A DNA stretch of 64,000 nt, taken from contig FN543093.2 of NCBI GenBank assembly GCA_000027065.2, positions 3,104,074-3,168,073 on the forward strand. The letters are read 5' to 3'. Each line of letters begins with the position of its first letter. Within the stretch, counting starts at the first letter, position 1. The notes beneath the pieces were generated by a model. The model was not told where the DNA came from. It saw only the letters and a program-made list of their open reading frames with translations, and made no database searches. A program made the position numbers and the translations under genes. The DNA is from Cronobacter turicensis z3032. Its GTDB lineage: Bacteria; Pseudomonadota; Gammaproteobacteria; Enterobacterales; Enterobacteriaceae. This document shows positions 33,975-45,760 of this stretch, in pieces.

Positions 33975-35390
33975 TTACTGCTGGTTTTCGCGTTCCGCGA
34001 TAAAGGCCAGCGCTTTGTTGATACGCTCTACGCTTCGGGATTTACCAATCGCGTGAACGGTCACGTCCAGGCCCGGTGATTGCCCTGCCCCGGTCACCGC
34101 GACGCGTAGCGGCATGCCCACTTTACCCATGCCCACTTCCAGCTCATCGGCGGTCGCCTGAATGGCATGATGCACATTTTCAGCGGTCCAGTCGGTCACC
34201 GCAGCGAGTTTATCGCGCACCACTTCCAGCGGCTGACGCGCCACCGGGCGCAGGTGTTTTTTCGCCGCGTCGGCGTCGAACTCGCTGAAATCTTCATAGA
34301 AGTAGCGGCAGGTCTGCGCCATCTCTTTGAGGGTTTTGCAGCGCTCGCCCAGCAGTTTTACCAGCTCCGCCAGTTGCGGACCGTTGCGGGTGTCGATGTT
34401 TTCCTGCTCAATATGCCACTGCAGATGCGTCGCCACATATTCCGGCGCCAGCGTGTTGATGTAGTGGTGGTTGAGCCACAGCAGTTTATCAGTGTTAAAC
34501 GCACTCGCCGATTTGCTCACTGCATCAAGCGCGAAGAATTTGATCATCTCTTCACGGGAGAAAATTTCCTGATCGCCGTGGGACCAGCCCAGACGCACCA
34601 GATAGTTCAACAGCGCTTCCGGCAGATAGCCGTCGTCGCGATACTGCATGACGCTGACCGCGCCGTGACGTTTGGAGAGCTTTTTACCGTCATCGCCATT
34701 GATCATAGAAACGTGCGCATACAGCGGCACCGGCGCGCCCAACGCTTTCAGGATGTTAATCTGGCGCGGGGTGTTGTTGATATGGTCTTCGCCGCGGATC
34801 ACGTGCGTGATTTCCATATCCCAGTCATCCACCACCACGCAGAAGTTGTACGTCGGGGAACCGTCAGTACGACGGATGATCAGATCGTCGAGTTCAAGGT
34901 TGCTGAATTCAATCGGGCCGCGGATCTGATCGTCAAACACGACGGAGCCGTCCTGCGGGTTAGCAAAACGCACGACGCAAGGCTCATCGTCAGCGTGATG
35001 CTCATGGCTGTGGCGGCAGCGGCCGTCATAACGCGGCTTCTCGCCCTTCGCCATCTGTTCTTCGCGCAGCGCTTCCAGACGCTCTTTTGAGCAATAGCAC
35101 TTATACGCCGTTCCCGCCGCCAGCATTTCATCAATTACCGCGTTGTAGCGATCGAAACGTTTGGTCTGGAAATACGGGCCTTCATCCCACTCCAGGCTCA
35201 GCCAGTTCATCCCATCCATAATGGCTTCGATGGCTTCCGGCGTGGAGCGCTCAAGATCGGTGTCTTCAATGCGCAGCACAAATTCGCCGCCCTGATTGCG
35301 GGCGAAAAGCCAGGAATAAAGAGCGGTACGGGCGCCACCGACATGCAGATAGCCGGTCGGGCTTGGCGCGAAGCGGGTTTTGATTTTCAT
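33975..35390 (-). CDS. gltX: Glutamyl-tRNA synthetase
   Basis: 471 residues, class I synthetase. HIGH-type motif in [13 protein letters not shown] near the N-terminus; KMSKS-type motif GKKLSKRHG near residue 240. The cysteine/histidine cluster CYCSKE to [14 protein letters not shown] (about 98-138) matches the zinc-binding insertion of enteric GltX. It charges tRNA-Glu, also used for heme synthesis. Confidence 0.98.
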   Translation of the reverse strand: MKIKTRFAPSPTGYLHVGGARTALYSWLFARNQGGEFVLRIEDTDLERSTPEAIEAIMDGMNWLSLEWDEGPYFQTKRFDRYNAVIDEMLAAGTAYKCYCSKERLEALREEQMAKGEKPRYDGRCRHSHEHHADDEPCVVRFANPQDGSVVFDDQIRGPIEFSNLELDDLIIRRTDGSPTYNFCVVVDDWDMEITHVIRGEDHINNTPRQINILKALGAPVPLYAHVSMINGDDGKKLSKRHGAVSVMQYRDDGYLPEALLNYLVRLGWSHGDQEIFSREEMIKFFALDAVSKSASAFNTDKLLWLNHHYINTLAPEYVATHLQWHIEQENIDTRNGPQLAELVKLLGERCKTLKEMAQTCRYFYEDFSEFDADAAKKHLRPVARQPLEVVRDKLAAVTDWTAENVHHAIQATADELEVGMGKVGMPLRVAVTGAGQSPGLDVTVHAIGKSRSVERINKALAFIAERENQQ

Positions 35391-35649
35391 TGATTGGCCT
35401 TAGTGTTAAACAATGCCATTAAGCGGCACATGCCAGGGAGTGACAAAGTGGGCAATATTCTACCACCGTGCGCTGATTCCTCAATGTTGATACCTTCCGC
35501 CCCTCTTTTCAGTCGTTATCTGTTGAGAAATCATACCTTAACGCCCAGAAAACCAACGCGCTGTCTAATTTTACGACGAACAAACAAAAACTTTGGAAAA
35601 GGCGTTGACTCATTTTCAACTCTCCCTATAATGCGACTCCACACAGCGG

Positions 35650-35725
35650 GGGTGATTAGCTCAGCTGGGAGAGCACCTCCCTTACAAGGAGGGGGTCGGC
35701 GGTTCGATCCCGTCATCACCCACCA
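35650..35725 (+). tRNA. valU: tRNA-Val (anticodon TAC)
   Basis: 76 bases with CCA. Acceptor GGGTGAT/ATCACCC, anticodon stem CCTCC/GGAGG around CTTACAA, T arm GGCGG/CCGTC. First of three identical copies heading a valUXY-lysV operon as in E. coli. A -10-like TATAAT lies about 25 bases upstream. Confidence 0.97.
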
Positions 35726-35766
35726 CTTTAACGTGGTTCCCGCAGTGTAGATAAGAAATGAGAAGT

Positions 35767-35842
35767 GGGTGATTAGCTCAGCTGGGAGAGCACCTCCCTT
35801 ACAAGGAGGGGGTCGGCGGTTCGATCCCGTCATCACCCACCA
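35767..35842 (+). tRNA. valX: tRNA-Val (anticodon TAC)
   Basis: Second copy, identical to the one at 35650 over all 76 bases, 41 bases downstream of it. Cotranscribed. Confidence 0.97.
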
Positions 35843-35891
35843 CTTTCTCGCCAGCGAATTTCTTATCATGCAGTAACAGAAGTACCGAAGT

Positions 35892-35967
35892 GGGTGATTA
35901 GCTCAGCTGGGAGAGCACCTCCCTTACAAGGAGGGGGTCGGCGGTTCGATCCCGTCATCACCCACCA
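35892..35967 (+). tRNA. valY: tRNA-Val (anticodon TAC)
   Basis: Third identical copy; only 4 bases separate it from tRNA-Lys. Confidence 0.97.
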
Positions 35968-35971
35968 CTTC

Positions 35972-36047
35972 GGGTCGTTAGCTCAGTTGGTAGAGCAGTT
36001 GACTTTTAATCAATTGGTCGCAGGTTCGAATCCTGCACGACCCACCA
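35972..36047 (+). tRNA. lysV: tRNA-Lys (anticodon TTT)
   Basis: 76 bases with CCA. Acceptor GGGTCGT/ACGACCC, anticodon loop CTTTTAA, T arm GCAGG/CCTGC. Last gene of the operon. Its last 18 bases are duplicated 162 bases further on, together with the terminator. Confidence 0.97.
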
Positions 36048-36051
36048 ATGT

Positions 36052-36078
36052 AAAAAGGCACCCTAAAGGTGCCTTTTT
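36052..36078 (+). terminator. Terminator of the tRNA operon, first copy
   Basis: AAAAAGGCACC / GGTGCCTTTTT with a 5-base loop, right after tRNA-Lys. Confidence 0.88.
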
Positions 36079-36213
36079 GCTTATCTGAACGTAAGAAAGA
36101 TTCGAACCTGCAGCAGGTTCGTGTCGAGCCATTTATGGCGAGACAACGGAGCCGCTTGCGGCGACGGCCCGAAGGGCGAGCGAAGCGAGTCATCCTGCAC
36201 GACCCACCAATGT

Positions 36214-36240
36214 AAAAAGGCACCCTAAAGGTGCCTTTTT
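36214..36240 (+). terminator. Terminator, duplicated copy
   Basis: Exact copy of the hairpin 162 bases upstream, within the direct repeat. Confidence 0.85.
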
Positions 36241-36326
36241 GCTATGCGCGCTATCCACATCCTCACGCCTTTTACCGTATCTACCCGCCCTGCTTCGCTT
36301 TTATACGCGATTTCGCCATTAAGCAC

Positions 36327-36353
36327 TCAGCTTTCCGGTTCCGGTGCCGATAC
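36327..36353 (+). promoter_or_regulatory. Candidate sigma-28 (FliA) promoter of the FlxA-like gene
   Basis: TCAGCTTT, exactly 11 bases, then GCCGATAC. The -10 element matches FliA consensus GCCGATAA at 7 of 8 and the -35 matches TAAAGTTT at 5 of 8, with ideal spacing. It lies 32 bases before the start of a gene whose E. coli relative flxA is FliA-dependent. Confidence 0.62.
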
Positions 36354-36384
36354 CTTCTCCAGGCCTATAACAAAGGAGAACATG

Positions 36385-36717
36385 ATGTCGACTACCATTA
36401 CTGCATCAACCCCGTCGGTACAGACAAGCAGCAGCAGCGCGTCCAGCGGCAACGATATTGCGTCGCAAATTGCCCGCCTGACACAGCAAATCACCAAGCT
36501 TACAACCAAGCTAAAAGATCTCGCCACCAGCGAAGGCAGCGCGGAAGAGAAGCAGAAACAGCAGCAGCTTATCCAGAACCAGCTCAAAATGTTGCAGGCG
36601 CAGCTGGCTCAGTTGCAGCATGAGCAGGCTGAACAGGCGCAGAAAAAACAGGAAAGCAAGCAGGTGGAAGCCGTGAAACAGGCCTCCAGCGACCATCAGA
36701 TTGACATCTACGTATAA
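36385..36717 (+). CDS. FlxA-like family protein
   Basis: 110 residues from the second of two adjacent ATGs, 6 bases after AGGAG. A Ser/Thr-rich start (TASTPSVQTSSSSAS) is followed by a long Gln/Lys/Leu-rich coiled coil (IARLTQQITKLTTKLKDL onward) and a short end IDIYV, the same layout as E. coli FlxA (end VDIYA). FlxA is expressed with the flagellar regulon; its role is unknown. A FliA-like promoter sits just upstream. The frame open further upstream runs into the tRNA repeat and is not coding. Confidence 0.78.
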   Translation: MSTTITASTPSVQTSSSSASSGNDIASQIARLTQQITKLTTKLKDLATSEGSAEEKQKQQQLIQNQLKMLQAQLAQLQHEQAEQAQKKQESKQVEAVKQASSDHQIDIYV

Positions 36718-36772
36718 GAATAACGTTCTCACGGGCCGGTAACAGGGCCACGGTGAAATGGCAGGAAAAATC

Positions 36773-36797
36773 ACGGCGCGAATTTTCGCGCCGTTTT
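36773..36797 (+). terminator. Terminator of the FlxA-like gene
   Basis: ACGGCGCG / CGCGCCGT with loop AATTTT and a T run, next to the ypeB stop. Confidence 0.75.
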
Positions 36798-37013
36798 TCA
36801 GGGCTTTTTCAGCGGCTGGACCAGGTGGCCCAGCCCTTCTGATTTAATCAGCAGCGTCACCGCCATCAGCTCGCCAAGTTTTCCCGCGGGAAACTCATCC
36901 TTGCGGGCAAACCACAGCAGATACTCTTCCGGCAGATCGATAAGCCGGCGGCCTTTGTATTTACCAAACGGCATTTCCGTATTGGCGATAGCGATGAGTT
37001 GCTCTTTTTCCAT
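36798..37013 (-). CDS. ypeB: DUF3820 family protein YpeB
   Basis: 71 residues from MEKEQLIAIANTEMPFGKYKG, one base after the ligA stop; the longer upstream frame is a shadow of ligA. It has the family signature MPFGKYKGRRLIDLPEEYLLW. The domain resembles parts of exonuclease- or quorum-type proteins, but no activity is shown. It is in the same operon as ligA, as in E. coli. Confidence 0.9.
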   Translation of the reverse strand: MEKEQLIAIANTEMPFGKYKGRRLIDLPEEYLLWFARKDEFPAGKLGELMAVTLLIKSEGLGHLVQPLKKP

Positions 37014-37014
37014 A

Positions 37015-39042
<2,028 letters not shown>

Positions 39043-39050
39043 TCAATGAT

Positions 39051-39076
39051 AAAAAACCCCCGACAGGCGGGGGTTA
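39051..39076 (-). terminator. Hairpin between zipA and ligA
   Basis: On the minus strand AACCCCCGCCTGTCGGGGGTT followed by a T run. It probably ends or attenuates zipA transcription ahead of ligA. Confidence 0.72.
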
Positions 39077-39101
39077 TGGGAGAAAGCTTAACGGCGGGCG
39101 G

Positions 39102-40061
39102 TTAGCCGTTCGCCTCTTTCACATCGCGAATTCTGTCCTGATATTCACGCAGCTTCTGCGGCGTCATCATACGGCGCTGATCGTCCAGCACCACGCCGCC
39201 AACTTCATCGGCGATATGCTGCGCCGACTGCAACATCAGCTTGAAGTTTTGCAGCTCATCGCCAAACCCTGGCACCTGCATAAAGATGGTGATACCCGGC
39301 GTGGTAAAATCGGTCATGGTTTCCGGATCAAACGAACCTGGTTTAACCATATTCGCCAGGCTGAACAGCACAGGTCCGCTGCCGTCCGGGCTCAGATGAC
39401 GATGGAAAATGTTCATGTCGCCAAATTTAAAACCGGCCTGCTGAATGCTGTTGAACAGCACATCGCCATTAAGCTGGCTGCCCGCGTGGGCCGCCACGTT
39501 CATAATAATAACGGTTTCTTTCGGCTGTGGTTTTGCCGGGGCGCTTACGGGCGCGGGTTCGGAAACCGGCTCTGGTTGCGGCACATGCTCGGCGACCGGC
39601 TGCGGCGCGGGCTGGCGCATTGCAGGCTGTGCTGGCGCAGGCTGTTGCGGTTGCGGCGCAGTCTGGCGAACCGGCTGCGGCTGTTGCGGCTGATGCAATG
39701 GCGCTTCAGGCGTTTCTGTGTACGCAGCCTCGTGTTCCGGCTCGATCGGCTCGCGAACAGGCTGACGCGGCTGAGAAGGCGCGTAAGGCGGCTGATAGTT
39801 ATGCTGAGGCTGGCGAGCCGGCGCGCTTTCCGGCACCGGCGCGCTGCGGCGCACGCGAACTTCGCCAACGCCGTCGTCATCCGGCTCATCGACGTCGTTT
39901 TCGTCTTCATCCTCATCGCGCTTCGATTTCATGCGCTTCATCGGACGATCGCGGAACATAGAAGAACGCTCCTTACGGCTGGTCCACAGACCATGCACCA
40001 GTAAGGCGATTATGGCGATCGCGCCAACAATGATTAATATCAGACGCAAATCCTGCATCAT
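39102..40061 (-). CDS. zipA: Cell division protein ZipA
   Basis: 319 residues from [20 protein letters not shown], the usual start; the frame is open 17 codons upstream but without a family match. An N-terminal membrane helix, a charged stretch ([20 protein letters not shown]), a long Pro/Gln/Ala-rich linker (about 85-180) and the C-terminal FtsZ-binding domain ([16 protein letters not shown] to the end). It anchors FtsZ at the division septum. Confidence 0.96.
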   Translation of the reverse strand: MMQDLRLILIIVGAIAIIALLVHGLWTSRKERSSMFRDRPMKRMKSKRDEDEDENDVDEPDDDGVGEVRVRRSAPVPESAPARQPQHNYQPPYAPSQPRQPVREPIEPEHEAAYTETPEAPLHQPQQPQPVRQTAPQPQQPAPAQPAMRQPAPQPVAEHVPQPEPVSEPAPVSAPAKPQPKETVIIMNVAAHAGSQLNGDVLFNSIQQAGFKFGDMNIFHRHLSPDGSGPVLFSLANMVKPGSFDPETMTDFTTPGITIFMQVPGFGDELQNFKLMLQSAQHIADEVGGVVLDDQRRMMTPQKLREYQDRIRDVKEANG

Positions 40062-40291
40062 TATATTCTCTGTTGTTCTAACACCTTGCCATGACGGCAA
40101 ACATTTACTCACTAAGAGTATTTGCCCATTACGGCAAGTGCAAGTGCGCGCTCGGTTTTCCGGACAGAAAGATGAAAGAAATCGTGCTTTTTGCTGTTTT
40201 TTCGACCATTTCTCGGGTGGCGCAAATTTCCCTCTCGGTTAAGATAACCGGGCCCCGGTTCGGGGAGGCTAATAAGGAGCTTTGTGGAACT

Positions 40292-41053
40292 ATGGTTTCA
40301 AACACAGGCGCGGGTTCGCGCAGCGGTCTGTACTACCTTTCAGAGGGATTCAGGCTGATAAGCCAGCCGGGTATCCGGCGCTTCGTGATCCTTCCTCTGC
40401 TGGTCAATTTTTTGCTGATGGGCGGCGCGTTCTGGTGGCTGTTTACCCGTCTCGATAACTGGATCCCGCGACTGATGTCTCATGTCCCGGAATGGCTGCA
40501 GTGGCTTAACTATCTGCTCTGGCCGCTGGCGGTAATCTCTGTCGTCCTGATTTTCGGCTATTTCTTTTCTACCGTAGCCAACTGGATAGCCGCGCCGTTT
40601 AACGGCCTGCTGGCGGAACAGCTGGAGGCCCGGCTTACCGGCGCCACGCCGCCGGATACCGGTATTTTCGGCATCATGAAAGATTTGCCGCGCATCATGA
40701 AGCGCGAATGGCAAAAGCTCGCCTGGTATCTGCCCCGCGCGTTAGTACTGCTGCTGCTCTACTTTATTCCCGGAATCGGCCAGACCATCGCGCCGGTGCT
40801 CTGGTTCCTCTTTAGCGCCTGGATGCTCTCTATCCAGTATTGCGACTACCCGTTCGATAACCATAAAGTGCCGTTTAAAACCATGCGTACTGCGCTGCGC
40901 GAACGGAAAGGTTTAAATATGCAGTTCGGGGCGCTGGTCAGCCTCTTTACGCTGGTGCCGGTGCTGAATCTCGCGATTATGCCCGTAGCAGTCTGCGGCG
41001 CAACGGCGATGTGGGTAGATTGCTATCGCGGCAAACACGCCAGCTGGCGCTAG
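40292..41053 (+). CDS. cysZ: Sulfate transporter CysZ
   Basis: 253 residues from [20 protein letters not shown]; earlier in-frame ATGs are leader sequence. Several membrane helices and the family blocks [15 protein letters not shown] and [20 protein letters not shown]. It is a high-affinity sulfate/sulfite-responsive uptake channel that supplies assimilation, immediately upstream of cysK and divergent from zipA. Confidence 0.95.
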   Translation: MVSNTGAGSRSGLYYLSEGFRLISQPGIRRFVILPLLVNFLLMGGAFWWLFTRLDNWIPRLMSHVPEWLQWLNYLLWPLAVISVVLIFGYFFSTVANWIAAPFNGLLAEQLEARLTGATPPDTGIFGIMKDLPRIMKREWQKLAWYLPRALVLLLLYFIPGIGQTIAPVLWFLFSAWMLSIQYCDYPFDNHKVPFKTMRTALRERKGLNMQFGALVSLFTLVPVLNLAIMPVAVCGATAMWVDCYRGKHASWR

Positions 41054-41199
41054 TCCGGCTGGCATATAGCCGGGCTTATTCCATACTCTTAAGCATTATT
41101 TCGCACGAGCATAACGATATACGAAATCCTTACTTCCTCAGACGCGTTGAGCGGGTATGCTGGTGTGGTTCCCAAAATTCATACAGTTAAGGACGGGCT

Positions 41200-42171
41200 A
41201 TGAGCAAGATTTTTGAAGACAACTCGTTGACTATTGGCCATACGCCGCTGGTTCGACTGAACCGCATCGGTAACGGACGCATTCTGGCGAAGGTGGAGTC
41301 ACGTAACCCGAGCTTCAGCGTTAAGTGCCGTATCGGTGCCAATATGATTTGGGATGCAGAGAAGCGCGGCGTACTAAAGCCGGGCGTGGAGCTGGTCGAG
41401 CCGACCAGCGGTAATACCGGTATTGCGCTGGCGTATGTCGCCGCCGCGCGTGGTTATAAGCTAACGCTGACCATGCCGGAAACCATGAGCGTTGAGCGCC
41501 GTAAACTGCTGAAAGCGCTGGGCGCCAACCTGGTGCTGACCGAAGGCGCTAAAGGCATGAAAGGCGCTATCCAGAAAGCTGAAGAGATTGTCGCAAGCGA
41601 TCCGTCGAAATATCTGCTGTTGCAGCAGTTCAGCAATCCGGCTAACCCGGAAATTCATGAAAAAACCACCGGTCCGGAAATTTGGGAAGATACCGACGGC
41701 CAGGTTGACGTGTTTATCTCAGGCGTTGGTACTGGCGGGACGCTGACCGGCGTGAGCCGCTATATCAAGAACACCAAAGGCAAAACTGATCTGATTACCG
41801 TCGCGGTTGAGCCGACGGATTCCCCGGTTATCGCTCAGGCGATCGCAGGCCAGGAGCTGAAACCGGGCCCGCACAAGATTCAGGGTATCGGCGCAGGCTT
41901 TATCCCGGGCAACCTGGATCTCAAGCTGGTCGATAAAGTCGTGGGCATTACCAATGAAGAAGCTATCTCGACCGCGCGCCGCCTGATGGAAGAAGAAGGC
42001 ATTCTGGCCGGTATCTCTTCCGGGGCCGCCGTTGCCGCCGCGCTCAAACTTCAGGAAGATGAGACCTTTACCAATAAGAATATTGTGGTTATCCTGCCGT
42101 CTTCGGGTGAACGTTATTTAAGCACCGCGCTGTTTGCCGATCTCTTCACTGAGAAAGAATTGCAACAGTGA
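41200..42171 (+). CDS. cysK: O-acetylserine sulfhydrylase A
   Basis: 323 residues, fold type II PLP enzyme. PLP Lys42 in FSVKCRIG, phosphate-binding loop TSGNTGIAL and [11 protein letters not shown]. It makes cysteine from O-acetylserine and sulfide. Likely under CysB control; the 146 bases upstream show no site I could place. Confidence 0.98.
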   Translation: MSKIFEDNSLTIGHTPLVRLNRIGNGRILAKVESRNPSFSVKCRIGANMIWDAEKRGVLKPGVELVEPTSGNTGIALAYVAAARGYKLTLTMPETMSVERRKLLKALGANLVLTEGAKGMKGAIQKAEEIVASDPSKYLLLQQFSNPANPEIHEKTTGPEIWEDTDGQVDVFISGVGTGGTLTGVSRYIKNTKGKTDLITVAVEPTDSPVIAQAIAGQELKPGPHKIQGIGAGFIPGNLDLKLVDKVVGITNEEAISTARRLMEEEGILAGISSGAAVAAALKLQEDETFTNKNIVVILPSSGERYLSTALFADLFTEKELQQ

Positions 42172-42193
42172 TGCCAGATTGTTAAATATGCGC

Positions 42194-42221
42194 AAAAAAG
42201 CACCCAAAGGGGTGCTTTTTT
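42194..42221 (+). terminator. Terminator of cysK
   Basis: AAAAAAGCACCC / GGGTGCTTTTTT, just after the cysK stop. Confidence 0.88.
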
Positions 42222-42236
42222 GTGGCATGCATCAAA
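42221..42236. promoter_or_regulatory. Candidate CRP site of the ptsH promoter region
   Basis: TGTGG-N6-TCAAA keeps 8 of 10 CRP core bases and sits where the E. coli pts promoter region has a CRP site, overlapping the T tail of the cysK terminator. Confidence 0.55.
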
Positions 42237-42334
42237 CTTTTGCCTTGTATGGCATTGCCTGGATCGACCGGGTCTGGTATTTAACCAGCAATTATTTCGA
42301 TGCGTGAAATTAATCCCGAGGCGAATTGATGTGT

Positions 42335-42348
42335 GCTGAATCGATTTA
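42335..42348. promoter_or_regulatory. Cra (FruR) binding site upstream of ptsH
   Basis: GCTGAATCGATTTA fits the Cra consensus (RSTGAAWCSNTHHW) completely. Cra control of ptsHI is known in E. coli. The 334 bases from 42222 to 42555 hold no gene and are the pts promoter region, with P1 near the sequence GACTTTAGTTCCACAACAC. Confidence 0.75.
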
Positions 42349-42555
42349 ACGATTTGGTCATGCTACTTCGTTCGCGTCATAATGATTAATGACGAGCGAA
42401 ACGCGAGCCGCATGGAACACGATGCCATGCGTTTTTCGTGATTCAGGCATCCATGCTGCGTTCCGTTACGCCGGCGCTAACTATACAGGCTAAAGTCCCG
42501 CCGCCAGGCTAGACTTTAGTTCCACAACACTAAACCTATAAGTTGGGGAAATACA

Positions 42556-42813
42556 ATGTTCCAGCAAGAAGTGACTATTACCGCTCCGAACGGTCTGCAT
42601 ACCCGCCCTGCTGCTCAGTTTGTAAAAGAAGCCAAAGGCTTCACCTCCGAGATCACTGTGACTTCCAACGGCAAAAGCGCCAGCGCAAAAAGCCTGTTTA
42701 AACTGCAGACTCTGGGCCTGACTCAGGGCACCGTTGTGACCATCTCCGCGGAAGGCGAAGATGAGCAGAAAGCAGTAGAGCATCTGGTAAAACTGATGGC
42801 TGAACTCGAGTAA
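42556..42813 (+). CDS. ptsH: Phosphocarrier protein HPr
   Basis: 85 residues. Phosphorylated His15 in NGLHTRPAA and Ser46 in SAKSLFKLQ. It carries phosphate from enzyme I to the sugar-specific enzymes II and IIA-Glc. First gene of ptsH-ptsI-crr. Confidence 0.99.
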
Positions 42814-42856
42814 GTTCCGGGTTCTTATTAAAATCAGTCACAAGTAAGGTAGGGTT

Positions 42857-44584
42857 ATGATTTCAGGCATTTTAGCGTCTCCGGGTATCGCTTTCGGCAA
42901 AGCATTGCTGCTGAAAGAAGATGAAATTGTCATCGACCGGAAAAAAATTTCTGCCGATAAGGTTGATCAGGAAGTTGAACGTTTCCTGAGTGGTCGCGCC
43001 AAAGCCTCCGCTCAGCTGGAAGCAATTAAGATCAAGGCCGGCGAAACTTTCGGTGAAGAAAAGGAAGCTATCTTCGAAGGCCACATCATGTTGCTGGAAG
43101 ATGAAGAGCTGGAGCAGGAAATCATAGCCCTGATTAAGGATAAGCACATCACTGCCGACGCGGCAGCGCATGAGGTTATCGAAGGTCAGGCGACCGCCCT
43201 GGAAGAGCTGGACGATGAATACCTGAAAGAACGCGCCGCTGACGTGCGCGACATCGGTAAACGTCTGCTGCGCAACATTCTGGGCCTGGCCATTATTGAT
43301 TTAAGCTCCATTCAGGATGAAGTTATTCTGGTGGCAGCGGATTTGACCCCGTCGGAAACCGCACAGCTGAACCTGAAAAAGGTGCTGGGCTTTATTACCG
43401 ATCTGGGCGGCCGTACCTCCCACACCTCTATCATGGCGCGCTCTCTTGAGCTGCCAGCGATTGTGGGCACCGGCAGCGTCACCGCTCAGGTGAAAAACGA
43501 CGACTACCTGATCCTCGATGCGGTTAACAATAAAGTCTACGTTAACCCGACGAACGACGAGATCGAATCGCTGCGCGCGATTCAGACTCAGGTCGCCGAA
43601 GAAAAAGCAGAGCTTGCGAAGCTCAAAGATCTGCCGGCCATCACCCTTGACGGCCACCAGGTTGAAGTCTGCGCGAACATCGGCACCGTGCGCGATGTGG
43701 CGGGCGCCGAGCGTAACGGCGCTGAAGGCGTAGGTCTCTACCGTACCGAATTCCTGTTCATGGATCGCGACTCCCTCCCGACGGAAGAAGAGCAGTTCCA
43801 GGCGTATAAAGCCGTGGCTGAAGCGTGTGGCTCGCAGGCGGTTATCGTGCGTACCATGGACATCGGCGGCGATAAAGAGCTGCCGTACATGAACTTCCCG
43901 AAAGAAGAAAACCCGTTCCTTGGCTGGCGTGCGATTCGTATCGCAATGGATCGTAAAGAGATCCTGCGCGATCAGGTACGTGCGATCCTGCGCGCCTCCG
44001 CGTTCGGCAAACTGCGCATCATGTTCCCGATGATTATTTCGGTTGAAGAAGTGCGCGCGCTGAAAAAAGAGATCGACGTTTTCAAACAAGAACTGCGTGA
44101 CGAAGGCAAAGCTTTCGACGAAACGATTGAAATCGGCGTAATGGTGGAAACGCCGGCGGCCGCGACTATCGCGCGCCACCTCGCCAAAGAAGTCGATTTC
44201 TTCAGTATTGGTACCAACGATCTGACGCAGTACACCCTGGCGGTTGACCGCGGTAATGATATGATATCGCATCTTTACCAGCCGATGTCGCCATCAGTCC
44301 TGACCCTCATCAAGCAAGTTATTGATGCATCTCATGCTGAAGGTAAGTGGACCGGCATGTGTGGTGAGCTTGCTGGCGACGAACGTGCTACACTTCTGTT
44401 GCTGGGGATGGGTCTGGATGAATTCAGTATGAGTGCCATTTCTATCCCGCGCATTAAGAAGATTATCCGTAACACGAACTTCGAAGATGCGAAGGTTTTA
44501 GCAGAGCAGGCTCTTGCTCAACCGACAACGGACGAGTTAATGACGCTGGTTAACAAGTTCATTGAAGAAAAAACAATCTGCTAA
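42857..44584 (+). CDS. ptsI: PTS enzyme I
   Basis: 575 residues. Phosphorylated His189 in [17 protein letters not shown]-binding domain with [30 protein letters not shown] and catalytic Cys in GMCGELAGD. It takes phosphate from PEP and passes it to HPr. It is 43 bases after ptsH, with its own promoter inside or near ptsI for crr expected from E. coli. Confidence 0.99.
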   Translation: MISGILASPGIAFGKALLLKEDEIVIDRKKISADKVDQEVERFLSGRAKASAQLEAIKIKAGETFGEEKEAIFEGHIMLLEDEELEQEIIALIKDKHITADAAAHEVIEGQATALEELDDEYLKERAADVRDIGKRLLRNILGLAIIDLSSIQDEVILVAADLTPSETAQLNLKKVLGFITDLGGRTSHTSIMARSLELPAIVGTGSVTAQVKNDDYLILDAVNNKVYVNPTNDEIESLRAIQTQVAEEKAELAKLKDLPAITLDGHQVEVCANIGTVRDVAGAERNGAEGVGLYRTEFLFMDRDSLPTEEEQFQAYKAVAEACGSQAVIVRTMDIGGDKELPYMNFPKEENPFLGWRAIRIAMDRKEILRDQVRAILRASAFGKLRIMFPMIISVEEVRALKKEIDVFKQELRDEGKAFDETIEIGVMVETPAAATIARHLAKEVDFFSIGTNDLTQYTLAVDRGNDMISHLYQPMSPSVLTLIKQVIDASHAEGKWTGMCGELAGDERATLLLLGMGLDEFSMSAISIPRIKKIIRNTNFEDAKVLAEQALAQPTTDELMTLVNKFIEEKTIC

Positions 44585-44627
44585 TCCACGAGATGCGGCC
44601 CAAATTACTGCTTAGGAGAGAAGGCTA

Positions 44628-45131
44628 ATGGGGTTATTTAGTAAACTGTTCGGTGATAAAGGCAATAGTGACACCGGAACCATTGAGATCGTTGCTCCAC
44701 TGTCTGGTGAAATCGTTAACATCGAAGATGTGCCGGATGTAGTGTTCGCAGAGAAAATCGTTGGTGATGGCATCGCTATCAAACCGACCGGTAACAAAAT
44801 GGTTGCGCCGGTTGATGGCACCATCGGTAAGATTTTCGAAACTAACCACGCTTTCTCTATCGAATCGGACAGCGGCATCGAACTGTTCGTTCACTTCGGT
44901 ATTGATACCGTTGAGCTGAAAGGCGAAGGCTTCAAACGCATCGCTGAAGAAGGCCAGCGCGTGAAGAAAGGCGATCCGGTTATCGAATTCGATCTGCCGC
45001 TGCTGGAAGAGAAAGCAAAATCCACGCTGACGCCGGTTGTCATTTCTAATATGGACGAAATCAAAGAGCTGACCAAGCTTTCTGGTAGCGTGACCGTCGG
45101 TGAAACGCCGGTCATCCGTATCAAGAAATAA
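44628..45131 (+). CDS. crr: Glucose-specific PTS enzyme IIA
   Basis: 167 residues, two fewer than the E. coli protein because of a shorter N-terminal tail ([17 protein letters not shown]). Active-site histidines at 74 (ETNHAFS) and 89 (FVHFGID). It donates phosphate to glucose permease; when unphosphorylated it blocks non-PTS permeases and when phosphorylated it activates adenylate cyclase. Last gene of the pts operon. Confidence 0.98.
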   Translation: MGLFSKLFGDKGNSDTGTIEIVAPLSGEIVNIEDVPDVVFAEKIVGDGIAIKPTGNKMVAPVDGTIGKIFETNHAFSIESDSGIELFVHFGIDTVELKGEGFKRIAEEGQRVKKGDPVIEFDLPLLEEKAKSTLTPVVISNMDEIKELTKLSGSVTVGETPVIRIKK

Positions 45132-45146
45132 GACTGACTCGTGTAC

Positions 45147-45176
45147 AAAAATGGCGCCGCAAGGCGCCATTTTTTT
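45147..45176 (+). terminator. Terminator of the ptsHI-crr operon
   Basis: AAAATGGCGCC / GGCGCCATTTT with loop GCAA and seven T. Confidence 0.9.
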
Positions 45177-45205
45177 ATCTGAACGCTGACCAAGGACTCC
45201 AGACC

Positions 45206-45730
45206 ATGCGCCACTGGCGTTTCCTCTGCCTGTTTTTCGCCCTGCTGCTGCCGACAGCGCCGCTTTACGCGGGCTCGCCCGGCCCTTATGTGCTGGCCTT
45301 TATCGATATCTCCGCCCCGCCGCTGAACGACGGCCAGGCGCTCACCGCAGCGCTTCGTAAAGCGCCGACCGTGCCCGGTCGAGCGTCCTGCTTTTTATGC
45401 GAAGAGAGCGATCAGGTTGAAATGCTCTATCTGTATCGCCTGCCGCCTGGCCTGTCGGTCGACACGCTGCGCCTTGCCGTAAACGGCGATCGCGCCGCAC
45501 GTCATCAAATGCAGCAAAAGCTCGCGGCGTTTGAAGATAAAGACGGTTATAAGGTGGACGGGCTGCTCATTTACGAGCACAAACCTGACGAGGTGCGCCT
45601 GTACGCGATGCCCGCCACGCCCGGTAAGGCGTTGCATAAAGTGAGTAAACCGGTGAAACGCTACCTGTCGCTATCGAGTCTGGACAAGCTATTTGAAGAC
45701 GCGGCGGCTGAAATTCCGCGTGAAATCTGA
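45206..45730 (+). CDS. Putative secreted protein with a CxxC motif
   Basis: 174 residues. A clear signal peptide (about 22 residues, MRHWRFLCLFFALLLPTAPL then YAG) is followed by PYVLAFIDISAPPLNDGQAL, the cysteine pair SCFLCEESD (about 59-62), a compact alpha/beta-looking middle and a charged end. I do not recognise the family. The CxxC may be a disulfide or redox site of a periplasmic thioredoxin-like protein, but this is only inference. It stands alone between crr and the convergent cysM. A weak GGA-rich ribosome site is present. Confidence 0.78.
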   Translation: MRHWRFLCLFFALLLPTAPLYAGSPGPYVLAFIDISAPPLNDGQALTAALRKAPTVPGRASCFLCEESDQVEMLYLYRLPPGLSVDTLRLAVNGDRAARHQMQQKLAAFEDKDGYKVDGLLIYEHKPDEVRLYAMPATPGKALHKVSKPVKRYLSLSSLDKLFEDAAAEIPREI

Positions 45731-45760
45731 ACCGGCGGGCGCACGCCCGCCGTGATTGCG

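Larger units (their letters stand above)
36030..36243 (+). repeat. 52-base direct repeat of the tRNA-Lys 3' end plus terminator (RtT-like)
   Basis: Bases 36030-36081 and 36192-36243 are identical: each contains the 3' end of tRNA-Lys through CCA and a complete terminator. The 110-base spacer contains a palindrome copying the T arm (CGAACCTGC-A-GCAGGTTCG) and several small hairpins, such as GGAGCCGCTTGCGGC and GGCCCGAAGGGC. This layout resembles RtT repeats found behind enteric tRNA operons, notably tyrT of E. coli. No protein-coding frame of note. Family membership is from memory, not a search. Confidence 0.7.

Noticed and set aside
34076..35090. Long plus-strand frames opposite gltX
   Set aside because: Shadows of gltX, which is complete with all catalytic motifs.
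35650..35967. Assembly duplication of tRNA-Val
   Set aside because: Three identical valUXY copies before lysV is the normal enteric arrangement, and the spacers between copies differ.
39216..40004. 262-codon plus-strand frame opposite zipA
   Set aside because: A shadow of the repetitive Pro/Gln-rich zipA linker; no ribosome site and a compositionally biased Arg/Leu-rich product.
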